This document shows, piece by piece, positions 54,452 through 64,000 of a stretch of DNA of 64,000 nt. The number at the start of each line of letters is the position of its first letter. Position 1 is the stretch's first letter. Source of the DNA: Bacillales bacterium (GTDB taxonomy: Bacteria; Bacillota; Bacilli; Bacillales; DASSOY01); assembly GCA_035700025.1 (NCBI GenBank), contig DASSOY010000029.1, forward strand, positions 1 through 64,000. Reading direction: 5' to 3'. Both the position numbers and the translations under genes were made by a program. The notes beneath the pieces were generated by a model. That model was given only the letters and a program-made list of their open reading frames with translations, ran no database searches and was not told where the DNA came from.

Positions 54452-55612
54452 ATGCCGAAGATCAAAAAAGATAAAATCCTGATTTTGACTGGTCAATATG
54501 GGGAAGGCCACCGACAAGCGGCCAATGCGATTACGGAAACGATCTGGGAGAGGAACATGCCGATTGATACGATCGTGATGGATCCATCCGCGTTCAGCCA
54601 TCCGATTCTTGATTCTTTGAATCGATATTTTGTCGTCAAAGGCGTACAGAAATTTCCCGCCGTTTATCATTCGATTTACCAAAAAACACGCTACGACAAC
54701 TATGCTTCGACCATGTTAAAACGAATTAACCGAATCGGGGCAGGGAAAATATGGGGCATCATCAATGAAATCGATCCGTCAATGATTATCAGTACGTGTC
54801 CCATCACCGCTGGAATCGTTTCCAATCTAAAAAAAACCGATTGGCTGAACGTTCCGGCTTCTACCGTGATTACGGATTATTCCGTTCACAGTTATTGGGT
54901 CAATGAGCATACCGATGCTTATTTTGTCGGTTCGGAAAAAGTGAGGAACGGTTTGCTTCGCGCCGGCGTCGACAACAAAAAAATATTCGTCACGGGGATC
55001 CCGACCGATCCGAAATATTCCAAAGGGTACAATCGGGTACATCTGAAAGAAAAGCATGGATTGAACGGAAACATGCCGACGGTTTTAATCGGCGGCGGCG
55101 GTTGCGGCATCATTGGCGATCCCGAGCGTCTCATGGAGCAGCTTAACGCCGTACCGTATGAGCTGCAATTGATCATCGTTTGCGGCCACAACGAGCGATT
55201 ATACCGACAATTGGAGCGGAGAAGAACTGATTCAAAACATCAAATCATCTTGACCGGATATGTCGATCACCTTGAGGAGTACATGGCGGTTGCCGATTTC
55301 ATGTTAACGAAACCCGGCGGCTTAACCGTATCCGAAGCGATCGCCATGAACCTTCCTCTGTTGTTGTTTCAATCGCTGGGCGGCCAGGAATACGACAACG
55401 CGCAATATTTGGCTGAGACGAAAGCGGCGTTGGTGGCTTCCGATTTTAACGATTTGTATCAGAAAATTAATCGCATGATTACCGACCGCACGCTTTTGGC
55501 GGAAATGAAAATTCATCAAAAAAAACTAAGACAAAACGACGCAGCGATGAAAATCGTCGAAAACGCGGTCGGCATCTTGGACCGGCCGGATTCTTTGCGT
55601 TTTGCCTTTTAA
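54452..55612 (+). CDS. UgtP/MGDG-synthase type diacylglycerol glycosyltransferase
   Basis: 386 residues, ATG after GAGGTGG. The N-terminal ILTGQYGEGHRQAANAI is the MGDG_synth start; FAVYHSIYQ-like and VITDYSVHSYWV segments follow. The GT28-type C-terminal half carries LIGGGGCGIIGDPERL, TGYVDHLEEYMAVAD and the donor loop TKPGGLTVSEAIA. B. subtilis UgtP (382 residues) uses UDP-glucose to glycosylate diacylglycerol, making glycolipids and the lipoteichoic acid anchor. The sugar donor here is not proved. It stands immediately upstream of the PAP2, mprF and sqd genes, a lipid-modification context. Confidence 0.9.
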   Translation: MPKIKKDKILILTGQYGEGHRQAANAITETIWERNMPIDTIVMDPSAFSHPILDSLNRYFVVKGVQKFPAVYHSIYQKTRYDNYASTMLKRINRIGAGKIWGIINEIDPSMIISTCPITAGIVSNLKKTDWLNVPASTVITDYSVHSYWVNEHTDAYFVGSEKVRNGLLRAGVDNKKIFVTGIPTDPKYSKGYNRVHLKEKHGLNGNMPTVLIGGGGCGIIGDPERLMEQLNAVPYELQLIIVCGHNERLYRQLERRRTDSKHQIILTGYVDHLEEYMAVADFMLTKPGGLTVSEAIAMNLPLLLFQSLGGQEYDNAQYLAETKAALVASDFNDLYQKINRMITDRTLLAEMKIHQKKLRQNDAAMKIVENAVGILDRPDSLRFAF

Positions 55613-56280
55613 TGAAATCCGTCTCCCGATAGGAAGGCGGATTTCTTTTGCGCACGATCGCCGAAAGCTGTTGGAAACCGAAAGCTAATAAGCAACAGGC
55701 ACAACCAAGCGGCTCCCGCCGTGTAACCGCCGATAACGTCGAGCGGATAATGGACGCCAAGATATACGCGGCTTAACCCGATCAAAAAGATCAACAGGCA
55801 CACAGCCGTTGCTGTGCTCACCGTTCGCTCGGGTTTTTTCCGGTTGAAAAGACAAACCATGATGAAGGTGAACCCGTAAAAGGCGACCGCATGCATCGCG
55901 TGGCCGCTTGGGAAACCGTAAAATCCCGCATAAACGAGATGCTCGACATCAGGGCGGGGTCGATGAAACAGCGCTTTTAACAAAATCGTCAATGCACGTC
56001 CTCCGATGATATTCGTCGCTAGCAAAGCCCCCATCCGCTGATGGTTTGAACGGATGAGAAAGATCAAGAACAACCCGGCCAATGGAAATATGACGTATGC
56101 GGAACCGAGATAAGTAATGAAAGTAAAGAGAGGGACCCAATCGTCCCCGAGAAAATTGTACAACAAGCTCTCGTATTTCATGTTCCAGGCTTGCCACGCA
56201 GCGTCATCATAGTTTAAGGCAATGACTAGGAACGTTATTAAAAAAAACAAAAACCCCGCGCGGATCCATCGCTGAATCAA
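55609..56280 (-). CDS. PAP2 family phosphatase
   Basis: 223 residues from TTG 56280, eight bases after AAAGGAGGT; the longest frame (to 56361) is rejected because it lacks a site. Five to six membrane segments hold the three phosphatase motifs: KALFHRPRPD, PSGHAM and SRVYLGVHYPLDVIGG. PAP2 membrane phosphatases act on phosphatidic acid, phosphatidylglycerophosphate or undecaprenyl pyrophosphate. Between a diacylglycerol glycosyltransferase and mprF/sqd genes, a role in making diacylglycerol is attractive but unproved. It is convergent with the glycosyltransferase (four-base overlap). Confidence 0.92.
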   Translation of the reverse strand: MIQRWIRAGFLFFLITFLVIALNYDDAAWQAWNMKYESLLYNFLGDDWVPLFTFITYLGSAYVIFPLAGLFLIFLIRSNHQRMGALLATNIIGGRALTILLKALFHRPRPDVEHLVYAGFYGFPSGHAMHAVAFYGFTFIMVCLFNRKKPERTVSTATAVCLLIFLIGLSRVYLGVHYPLDVIGGYTAGAAWLCLLLISFRFPTAFGDRAQKKSAFLSGDGFH

Positions 56281-56424
56281 TGGGAGAAACCTCCTTTCAG
56301 TGAAAACATGCAATCGGTTACGTATATTGATGAGTGTACGAGTGTTATTGTTATTGTACAATAGAAAATTGAAAGAATGATTGAACGTTTTGCATAAAGT
56401 GCACTTGCCTGGGAGGAAACACGA

Positions 56425-59049
56425 ATGAAGACGATCAGGCCGTTCTTCCGAACGATTTGGATTTATATGAATTTGTACAAGTTGCTTCTCCTTCGCATCC
56501 TCGTTCCGATTGCCGTCGTTTTATTACTCTTGCGCGAAGGGCACAGCCATTTTGCAAGCATTGACATCGCCGAAGTGTACCGGGAATTGAAGCAATTGCG
56601 ATTATCCGGCGTTATGGAATTGCTTTTTTTCGCTCTGTTTTCCGTAACCGTAATGAGCGGCTATGATCTCATCATTCGATCCCATTACCGTCTTGAAATT
56701 CCGACCGGCAAATTACTGAAATATTCTTGGATTGCCAACACGTTCAACAACTTTGTATCATTTGCGGGAATCGCCGGCGCTGGCGTTCGTACGTTGCTTT
56801 ACAAAAAACAACACGTGCCTGCGAAAAAGATGATCATCGCGAACTTATTGCTCGCACCGTCCGTCGTCACCGGACTTTCGATGCTGGCCTGGCTGGACTT
56901 GCTCAATGTCTTTCCTGTCCATCGGTTGATCAACAACGCCTGGATGCTTATGGCGCTCGTCGGAATGGCTTTGTATTTACCGTTTTATTTGCTCGTTCAA
57001 CGCACATCGTTTTTTTCAAAATGGCTTAACAATAACCATTCGCGAACTTCTTGGCGAACCCTTGGCGGGTTTCTGGCGGTGTCGTTCGTCGAGTGGCTGC
57101 TCGCAGGCACTGTTTTTTGGGTGACTTCGGTTGAACTCGGAACGTCGATTCCGCTGTTGACGGCCATCGGTGTCTTTTCCGTGGCTGCCGTCGCCGGCAT
57201 TATCAGCCTTGCTCCCGGCGGCATCGGTTCTTTTGATTTAACGTTGCTTCTCGGTCTGCATCTCTCCGGTGTTGATCCGGCTCTTTCTGCAGCGGTCTTA
57301 GTTTTGTTTCGCTTGTTTTATTTCGTCGTTCCGTGGATGATCGGCATCGGTTTGTCGGCTCAGGAAATGGCGCCGTCTCGAGAAAAATTTGGAGCAGTCA
57401 CGGCGACGATCTGGGAAAGCTCGCTCAATCGCTGGCAGCGATTTTGGAGTTGGCCGGGACAGTATCGTCTTTTAAGCGATATCGGCGTGCTTATGCTTGC
57501 TTTGTTGGTATTTGGAAGCGGGTTCGTGCTTTTGTTGTCCGCAGCCACTCCGGGTCTGCTGTACCGCTTGAAATTTACGGAACAGCTCGTGACGCTGCCG
57601 GTAATGGCGTTGTCTTACCAAATGTCCGTGATCATCGGCATGATTTTGATCGTGCTTGCGAGAGGGATAAAGTTTCGCGTAAAGAGGGCTTACCGGGCTA
57701 CGGTTGTTTTGCTCATTGCCGGAGCCGTATTCACGTTCGTGAAAGCGTTTGATTTTGAAGAAGCCCTATTTCTAATGATTGTGTTGCTGCTGCTATGGAT
57801 TTCACGTGAGCGTTTTTATCGGGAAGCAGCGCCGGTCTCGTGGAAATCGTCGCTGACGATGATTAGTTTCACACTCCTTTCGACGGTTTTTTATTTATGG
57901 ATTGGCTTAAACAGCCAGCCGGACACCGAGAAGTCCCTTCCGCCTAACGTGATCGCGAGGTATTTCGTGCAGCCGAACGAATATTTCGTTTCGGGAGCCG
58001 TCGCCGCTTTAGCGGTGTTCGCTTTCATCGGAACATGGGTGATGTTTCGTCCGAAACGGGAGGTACAAAAACCGTTTTCAACCAAAGATGCCGAAGAGGT
58101 TCAACGGTTTTTTCGAACGCATAAAGGGAATGCGCTCTCGCATCTTCTATACTTGCGCGACAAATCTTTGTTTTGGGCACAGGATGGAAACGTGCTAATC
58201 CCGTACGGATCGATTCGCGACAAACTTGTCGTGCTCGGCGACCCGCTCGGACCGAGGCCTTTGTTGAGAGCGGCGATCGAAGAATTTTACCGCTTTGCCG
58301 ACCGTTATGCGATGATTCCGGTGTTCTACCAAGTGACACCGGAGCATTTGCCGATTTACCATGATACCGGTTTTCGCTTTTTCAAATTGGGCGAAGAAGC
58401 TTTCGTCGATTTGCGAACCTTTACGATAAAAGGGAGAAAAAATGCCGATTTACGGAACGCGCGCAATCGATTTGAACGGGAAGGTTATCTGTTCGAAGTC
58501 GTTGAACCTCCGTTTTCAGAAACGTTCTTTGCCGAATTAAAGCGCGTTTCCGATGCCTGGCTCGGCGGTCGCCAAGAAAAGGGTTTTTCGCTTGGGGCGT
58601 TTGATCGATTTTACGTCGAACAAGGTCCGATCACGCTTATTCGCGATGCCTTGGATCGAATTGTTGCGTTTACGACGATCATGCCCCATCACGGGGACCC
58701 AAACGTACTTTCCGTCGATCTAATGCGTCATTTGCCGGATGCCCCGAACGGAACGATGGACGTCTTGTTCATTAAGCTTTTCGAATGGGCGCGCGAACGA
58801 GGTTGCGAAACATTTAATCTTGGAATGGCGCCTTTGGCGAATGTAGGAGGCGCATCCAATGCGATGCGCGGAGAGAAAATGGCGCGATTCGTGTTTCAGT
58901 ACGGCAGTCATTGGTACGGATTTGAAGGGTTGAGACGATTCAAGGAGAAATTCAATCCGCATTGGGAACCGAGATTTATGGCGTATCCGCCGTCGGTTTC
59001 CTTGCCGATCGTTCTCGTTGATTTGGTTCGATTGATTTCTAGAAGGTAG
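56425..59049 (+). CDS. mprF: MprF, lysylphosphatidylglycerol flippase/synthetase
   Basis: 874 residues, ATG after GGGAGG. The N-terminal 540 residues are a multi-helix flippase domain, with GFLAVSFVEWLLAGTVFW, AAVAGIISLAPGGIGSFDL and FRLFYFVVPWMIG blocks. The cytosolic C-terminal synthetase domain (about 540-874) contains RFFRTHKGNALSHLLYLRDK, YGSIRDKLVVLGDPLGP and FNLGMAPLANVGG. It transfers lysine (or alanine) from aminoacyl-tRNA to phosphatidylglycerol and flips the cationic lipid outward, raising resistance to cationic peptides. Lysine versus alanine specificity cannot be told by eye. It is separated from the sqd operon by its own gap. Confidence 0.95.
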   Translation: MKTIRPFFRTIWIYMNLYKLLLLRILVPIAVVLLLLREGHSHFASIDIAEVYRELKQLRLSGVMELLFFALFSVTVMSGYDLIIRSHYRLEIPTGKLLKYSWIANTFNNFVSFAGIAGAGVRTLLYKKQHVPAKKMIIANLLLAPSVVTGLSMLAWLDLLNVFPVHRLINNAWMLMALVGMALYLPFYLLVQRTSFFSKWLNNNHSRTSWRTLGGFLAVSFVEWLLAGTVFWVTSVELGTSIPLLTAIGVFSVAAVAGIISLAPGGIGSFDLTLLLGLHLSGVDPALSAAVLVLFRLFYFVVPWMIGIGLSAQEMAPSREKFGAVTATIWESSLNRWQRFWSWPGQYRLLSDIGVLMLALLVFGSGFVLLLSAATPGLLYRLKFTEQLVTLPVMALSYQMSVIIGMILIVLARGIKFRVKRAYRATVVLLIAGAVFTFVKAFDFEEALFLMIVLLLLWISRERFYREAAPVSWKSSLTMISFTLLSTVFYLWIGLNSQPDTEKSLPPNVIARYFVQPNEYFVSGAVAALAVFAFIGTWVMFRPKREVQKPFSTKDAEEVQRFFRTHKGNALSHLLYLRDKSLFWAQDGNVLIPYGSIRDKLVVLGDPLGPRPLLRAAIEEFYRFADRYAMIPVFYQVTPEHLPIYHDTGFRFFKLGEEAFVDLRTFTIKGRKNADLRNARNRFEREGYLFEVVEPPFSETFFAELKRVSDAWLGGRQEKGFSLGAFDRFYVEQGPITLIRDALDRIVAFTTIMPHHGDPNVLSVDLMRHLPDAPNGTMDVLFIKLFEWARERGCETFNLGMAPLANVGGASNAMRGEKMARFVFQYGSHWYGFEGLRRFKEKFNPHWEPRFMAYPPSVSLPIVLVDLVRLISRR

Positions 59050-59123
59050 GCGTACCGAAGGCTATTGATGATCATTGCGAACATATGAGACCGATGCACC
59101 TGTTGCATGCCTTGTAAGGATTT

Positions 59124-60374
<1,251 letters not shown>

Positions 60375-60390
60375 AGAGAAGGGATCGGAA

Positions 60391-61548
60391 GTGAAAATCG
60401 CCATCGTCACGGAAACCTTTTTGCCGTCGACAGACGGGGTGGTTACGCGATTGTGCGCGTCAATCGACTGGTTGCTGGACGAAGGTCATAACGTCCTTGT
60501 TATCGCGCCGGATCTCGGTGTTACACATTATAAAGAAGCGAAAGTTGCCGGGATTCCGGCCCGCCCCTTTTTGCATTACCGAACAAAAAAATATGCGTTT
60601 CCCAGCACGAAAGTCGGGAGGCTTTTATACGATTTCAATCCAGATGTCGTACATGCCGTCAACCCGGCGTTGATTGGTGCGGCTGGCGTTTTTTACGCAA
60701 GACGGCAACAGCGGCCTTTGGTCGCTTCTTTCCATATTCACACTCCGAAATATGCGGATTACTACGGATTATCTTTCATGAAACCGTTTTTGTGGTCATA
60801 TTTTCGCTTGATCTACAATCGTTCCGACTTGTGCCTATGCACATCGAAATCGGTCATGGAAGAATTAATTGGAAAACGGTTTCGAAACGTAAGGCTGTGG
60901 AAGCATGGCGTTGATACGAACGAATTTTCCCCTGACCTGTATGACGAGGCGATGAGAAATCGGTTAACGGGAGGAAATCCGAATAAAAAACTGTTCTTGT
61001 ATGTCGGTCGTTTGACCGCGGAAAAGGAAGTCGAACGGTTACGAAAAATGCTGGACGACCATCCCGACGTCTGTTTGGCGCTTGTCGGTGATGGTCCGCT
61101 GCGGAAAGAACTCGAGCGTTTATTTGCCGGTAGCGAAACTGTGTTCACCGGCTTTTTGCACGGCGAGGATTTGGCGAAAGCTTACGCCTCTTCCGATGCG
61201 TTTGTGTTTCCTTCGACAACGGAAACGTTAGGATTAGTCGTTCTCGAAGCGATGGCTTCCGGGCTGCCTGTAATCGTTTCAAACAACGGACCGACAGGCG
61301 AACTTGTCCGCGACGGAGAAACGGGGGTCTTCTTTGATCCTCTGGAAACTGATGGCATTTCAAAAGCGGTGGATCGCTTGAAAGACGAACCGATGTTGAG
61401 ACGGCTTGCTGTTGGAGCACGAGACTTCGGAAAGGCGCACGATTGGGCTGTTCCCTCGGAACAATTGTTCCAGTTTTACCGAAAAGTCATTCGAGCGGCG
61501 AATCGAGTCGGGACGCACCGTTCGGCCCCCGAAAGGGAAAAAAGTTGA
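60391..61548 (+). CDS. sqdX: SqdX/SQD2-like sulfoquinovosyltransferase (GT4)
   Basis: 385 residues from GTG 60391, six bases after AAGGGA. It matches the SQD2/SqdX subgroup of GT4: IAIVTETFLPSTDGVVTRLC, PDVVHAVNPALIGAAGVFYA, VASFHIHTPKYADYYGL, LCTSKSVMEELI, LWKHGVDTNEFSP and the C-terminal donor region SSDAFVFPSTTETLGLVVLE. It would transfer sulfoquinovose from UDP-sulfoquinovose to diacylglycerol to form SQDG. Related GT4 enzymes make glucosyl or mannosyl lipids, but the linkage to sqdB makes SqdX the best reading. Its TGA overlaps the next start by four bases. Confidence 0.88.
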   Translation: MKIAIVTETFLPSTDGVVTRLCASIDWLLDEGHNVLVIAPDLGVTHYKEAKVAGIPARPFLHYRTKKYAFPSTKVGRLLYDFNPDVVHAVNPALIGAAGVFYARRQQRPLVASFHIHTPKYADYYGLSFMKPFLWSYFRLIYNRSDLCLCTSKSVMEELIGKRFRNVRLWKHGVDTNEFSPDLYDEAMRNRLTGGNPNKKLFLYVGRLTAEKEVERLRKMLDDHPDVCLALVGDGPLRKELERLFAGSETVFTGFLHGEDLAKAYASSDAFVFPSTTETLGLVVLEAMASGLPVIVSNNGPTGELVRDGETGVFFDPLETDGISKAVDRLKDEPMLRRLAVGARDFGKAHDWAVPSEQLFQFYRKVIRAANRVGTHRSAPEREKS

Positions 61549-62012
61549 AACGGATCGGCAGTCTTCGGTTGATCAAACCGGTAAACGTAAGAAAGCTGGT
61601 CATCCAATATGCTCAATTTAAAACGATCGGGATCGTCAACGGTTTCATCGACATCGGGAGTTTAAACGCATTTCTATTGCTGTGGCCGACGAAAGATGAC
61701 CGCTTGTTGCTGTTGTACAGCTCGATTGCTTATGTGTTGGCGGTCGCAAACAGTTATATTTGGAACTCGCGGATCACTTTTCGCGAGTCGGAGAAGACCG
61801 GCCGTCGGGAACGCGGGTTGTTCATCGTTCAGGCAGCCATTAGCTTTTTGATTCACAACGCAATCTTCTGGCTTGCGCTCAACGGGCTCGCTCACGTGTT
61901 TGCGTCGCAGTGGCTCATCGACAACGGGGCAAAATATTTGGCAATGTTTTCTTCTTCGACGGCGAGCTTTTTTTTTATGAAGGGATTCGTTTTTCGAAGA
62001 AATCGGACATGA
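61545..62012 (+). CDS. GtrA-like membrane protein
   Basis: 155 residues from TTG 61545, overlapping the sqdX stop in TTGA with AAAGGG just upstream. Four membrane helices and the GtrA pattern: QYAQFKTIGIVNGFIDIGSL at the start, then IAYVLAVANSYIWNSRITF, ISFLIHNAIFWLALNGL and a C-terminal FFFMKGFVFRR. GtrA proteins are thought to help move lipid-linked sugars across the membrane. Its coupling to sqdX suggests a sulfolipid-related function here, which is inference. Confidence 0.85.
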   Translation: MKRIGSLRLIKPVNVRKLVIQYAQFKTIGIVNGFIDIGSLNAFLLLWPTKDDRLLLLYSSIAYVLAVANSYIWNSRITFRESEKTGRRERGLFIVQAAISFLIHNAIFWLALNGLAHVFASQWLIDNGAKYLAMFSSSTASFFFMKGFVFRRNRT

Positions 62013-62021
62013 TCCACAACA

Positions 62022-62047
62022 AGGCGGGGTATCCCCGCTTTTTTTTT
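62022..62047 (+). terminator. terminator of the sqdB-sqdX-gtrA operon
   Basis: GCGGGG pairs with CCCCGC (62024-62029 with 62033-62038) followed by a run of about nine T. Confidence 0.88.
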
Positions 62048-62151
62048 GTGCATTTTCGTGATGAAACGTACATGTACAAAAGAATCGAAACTAAAGTAAG
62101 CCAGTTGCGTGCAGTCGCCGGATTTTGATTGTCGACAAAAAAAGTGCAATC

Positions 62152-62205
62152 TTTACAAAAGCTTAACAATCCCTTTATACCGAATTAATGAACGCCTTTT
62201 ATTCT
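62152..62205 (+). promoter_or_regulatory. PhoP box array and promoter of pstS
   Basis: Four hexamers TTTACA (62152), TTAACA (62163), TTTATA (62174) and TTAATG (62185), each separated by exactly 5 bases (11-bp period), match the Bacillus PhoP direct-repeat consensus. A -10 like TATTCT (62200-62205) follows with no -35, placing the boxes at about -60 to -22, the usual position for PhoP-activated promoters. This indicates control by a PhoP-PhoR system outside the window. Confidence 0.85.
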
Positions 62206-62303
62206 AGTAATTGAGCTGGGAGAAACGGCTCGGGAAAAAGGATGACAAAGGGTACCGTACCGTTTGTTGTGCGAAATCGGAGAAACGACTTAGGGGGATG
62301 AAC

Positions 62304-63245
62304 ATGAAGAAACTCATGGTACTTATGGTGTTTGCTGCAATCATGATTTTTACGGCTGCATGCGGAAACTCTAACGGAGCATCTGATTCAGAAGGAGCTG
62401 CTAACGGTTCGGGAGACGGCAGCCAAGCGTCCGAAAGCAACAATGTAGGCGGCGAGTTAAAGGGTAGAATCGTCGTCGGGGGATCCAGCGCCCTTCAACC
62501 TTTAGCCGCAGCGGCTGCAAAAGGTTTCATGGATAAACATCCTGGCGTGGAAATCCAAGTTCAGGGCGGCGGAAGCGGCACCGGCTTGAGTCAGGTCGCG
62601 AAAGGCAACTTTGACATTGGCGACTCCGATTATTTTGCGGAAGCGAAAGAAGGGATCGATGCAGGTGCGCTTGTCGATCATAAAGTAGCGGTCGTCGGCA
62701 TGACGGCAGCGGTCAATCCAGAAGCCGGCGTGAAAAATCTTTCGCAAGAAGATTTAATTAAAGTCTTCACTGGAAAAGTGACGAACTGGAAAGAAGTCGG
62801 CGGAAACGACGTGAAAATCACGCTTGTGAACCGTCCCGACGGGTCAGGCACTCGGGCGACGTTCGTGAAATTCGCCTTGAAAGGCGCGACTCCCGCTGAA
62901 GGGATCATCCAGGATTCTTCCAATACCGTTAAGAAAATCATCCAGCAAACACCGGGTGCGATTGGTTACGAAGCCTTTTCTTACTTCGACGGAAGCGGGA
63001 AAATGGTGAAGCTGAGCATCGACGGTGTGGAAGCAACGGATGAAAATGTGAAGAACGGCAAATTTCCTATCTGGGCGTATGAACATATGTACACGAAAGG
63101 AGAGCCGGATCCGATCGAAAAAGCTTTCATCGAGTATATGCTGAGCGACGAGATTCAAAAAGGGCTCGTGCCGCAGCAAGGCTATATTTCCGCGACGCAA
63201 ATGCAAGTCGAGCGCAATGCGGCAGGCGAAGTTACGAAAAAGTAA
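62304..63245 (+). CDS. pstS: phosphate-binding lipoprotein PstS
   Basis: 313 residues from ATG 62304, six bases after GGGGG; ATG 62298 abuts that site. A lipoprotein signal peptide ends in FTAAC, followed by a Ser/Gly-rich linker to about residue 55. The PstS core has VVGGSSALQPLAAAAAKGF, VQGGGSGTGLSQVAKGNFDI, IGDSDYFAE and the phosphate-loop NRPDGSGTRATFVKF. It captures phosphate at the cell surface for PstCAB and is the first gene after the PhoP boxes. Confidence 0.95.
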   Translation: MKKLMVLMVFAAIMIFTAACGNSNGASDSEGAANGSGDGSQASESNNVGGELKGRIVVGGSSALQPLAAAAAKGFMDKHPGVEIQVQGGGSGTGLSQVAKGNFDIGDSDYFAEAKEGIDAGALVDHKVAVVGMTAAVNPEAGVKNLSQEDLIKVFTGKVTNWKEVGGNDVKITLVNRPDGSGTRATFVKFALKGATPAEGIIQDSSNTVKKIIQQTPGAIGYEAFSYFDGSGKMVKLSIDGVEATDENVKNGKFPIWAYEHMYTKGEPDPIEKAFIEYMLSDEIQKGLVPQQGYISATQMQVERNAAGEVTKK

Positions 63246-63292
63246 TCGTCGATCGCAAGAAATCGCTGATTCGATAAACCAAACAGGCGGAA

Positions 63293-63325
63293 GGGGTAAA
63301 TTCCGGATTCGGATTTACCCCGTTT
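63293..63325 (+). promoter_or_regulatory. pstS-pstC intercistronic hairpin
   Basis: GGGGTAAA pairs with TTTACCCC (with inner CCG/CGG), 4-base loop, and only a short T stretch. Such hairpins after pstS usually stabilise the abundant pstS message or lower read-through into pstCAB. Confidence 0.6.
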
Positions 63326-63355
63326 GTGCTGTCGTTACGAGAAAGGAGTCGGCAG

Positions 63356-64000
63356 ATGGCTATAAAGGAGACAAATGCGGGTCGAACGAGTTCGGCCAGT
63401 CAACGCATGGTAAAAAACGAAACGACGAAAGAAAGGTGGTTTGGCAAAAAAAGCGAATGGCGCGGAAAGCTCGTCATTTATTCGAGCGCGATATTTATTC
63501 TCGCCGCGACAGTGGCGATCACGTTGTTCCTTACGCTGAAAGGGTTGCAGTCGTTCTTGGTCAGCAAATTGGACGTCGTCTATTTCTTGACACACGTCAA
63601 TTGGCACCCGGAACAAGATCATTACGGGGCGCTGGCCTTCATTTTCGGTTCTTTTGCTGTAACGATTTTATCAGCGGCCGTGGCTGCGCCGCTCGGTATC
63701 GGCAGCGCCATTTTTATGACGGAGATCGCCAAGAAATGGGGGCAAAAACTGCTGCAACCGGTGATCGAAATTCTTGTCGGAATCCCGTCGGTCGTTTACG
63801 GATTCATCGGATTGACCGTAATCGTTCCGTTCATCGGGAAGTATATCGGTGGACTTGGATACGGCATTTTGGCAGGGGCAGTCGTCGTTGGCGTCATGAT
63901 CTTGCCGACCGTTACAAGCATTGCCGCGGACGCCGTTAAATCGATTCCCGATGATATCAAAAATGCTTCGTATGCCCTTGGCGCGACGCGTTGGCAAACG
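63356..64000 (+). CDS. pstC: phosphate ABC transporter permease PstC, 3' truncated by window edge
   Basis: Frame open from ATG 63356 (AAAGGAG upstream) to the window end, 215 codons; the family has about 300. A hydrophilic N-terminal stretch of about 40 residues is followed by a membrane helix (VIYSSAIFILAATVAITLF) and the PstC pattern HYGALAFIFGSFAVTILSAA, APLGIGSAIFMTEIA, VGIPSVVYGFIGL and the start of the EAA-type loop at ASYALGATRW. It pairs with PstA and PstB, expected just downstream, to import phosphate bound by PstS. Confidence 0.95.
   Translation, partial: MAIKETNAGRTSSASQRMVKNETTKERWFGKKSEWRGKLVIYSSAIFILAATVAITLFLTLKGLQSFLVSKLDVVYFLTHVNWHPEQDHYGALAFIFGSFAVTILSAAVAAPLGIGSAIFMTEIAKKWGQKLLQPVIEILVGIPSVVYGFIGLTVIVPFIGKYIGGLGYGILAGAVVVGVMILPTVTSIAADAVKSIPDDIKNASYALGATRWQT

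Noticed and set aside
63217-63939. 240-codon frame overlapping the start of pstC
   Set aside because: Basic, family-less product; the correct frame from 63356 encodes recognisable PstC running off the window edge.

Overview
The window is chromosomal DNA of an endospore-forming Firmicute of the Bacillaceae type. The evidence is the gene content: ytkL-ytoI-ytpI-nrnA, ytrI-ytrH, dnaE-ytsJ-accD-accA-pfkA-pyk and fxsA-ytvI-citZ-icd-mdh lie in nearly the Bacillus subtilis order. There is also a SleB/CwlJ-type spore hydrolase, a LysM-GH18 spore hydrolase, a Rap-type TPR protein, a PAS sporulation-type kinase, strong AAGGAGG ribosome binding sites and many TTG/GTG starts. NhaC-type and Ktr-type cation transporters would suit a salt- or alkali-adapted lifestyle, but genus cannot be read from the sequence. 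I saw no tRNA, rRNA, CRISPR array, insertion sequence or prophage.

Layout. 1-4.5 kb: catabolic block (MmgE/PrpD partial, GntR/FCD regulator, two-subunit class I fumarase/tartrate dehydratase, MFS carrier). 4.8-9.6 kb: spore cortex-type hydrolase, YeeE/YedE sulfur transporter, and the 5-oxoprolinase genes pxpB-pxpC-pxpA. 9.8-12.1 kb (minus): nitrilase-family amidohydrolase and AtoE-type carrier. 12.4-15.2 kb: nickel-pincer cofactor genes larE-larB-larC1-larC2, with larC split into two overlapping frames. 15.3-21.5 kb (minus): TerC protein behind a yybP-ykoY manganese riboswitch, a Rap-like protein followed by an 11-codon micro-ORF, a small membrane protein with a DUF3231 protein, and a MecA-type penicillin-binding protein. 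21.9-33.4 kb: sensor kinase, flavin reductase, DedA/VTT protein, Ktr subunit, NhaC antiporter, LysM-GH18 hydrolase, Dps, quinone reductase, sulfurtransferase, SDR protein, ytkL. 33.4-52.8 kb: conserved Bacillus housekeeping block ending in citZ-icd-mdh.

After mdh, where B. subtilis has phoP-phoR, the window carries a membrane-lipid block. It holds an O-antigen-ligase-like protein, a UgtP-type diacylglycerol glycosyltransferase, a PAP2 phosphatase, MprF, then sqdB (UDP-sulfoquinovose synthase), sqdX (sulfoquinovosyltransferase) and a GtrA-family protein. Next come pstS and pstC behind four PhoP-box repeats with exact 11-bp spacing. Read together, this looks like a phosphate-limitation and envelope-charge module: phosphate scavenging (Pst), non-phosphorus glycolipids (UgtP-like and SQDG) and cationic lysyl-PG (MprF). 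This sulfolipid pathway in a spore-former is the most interesting feature of the window.
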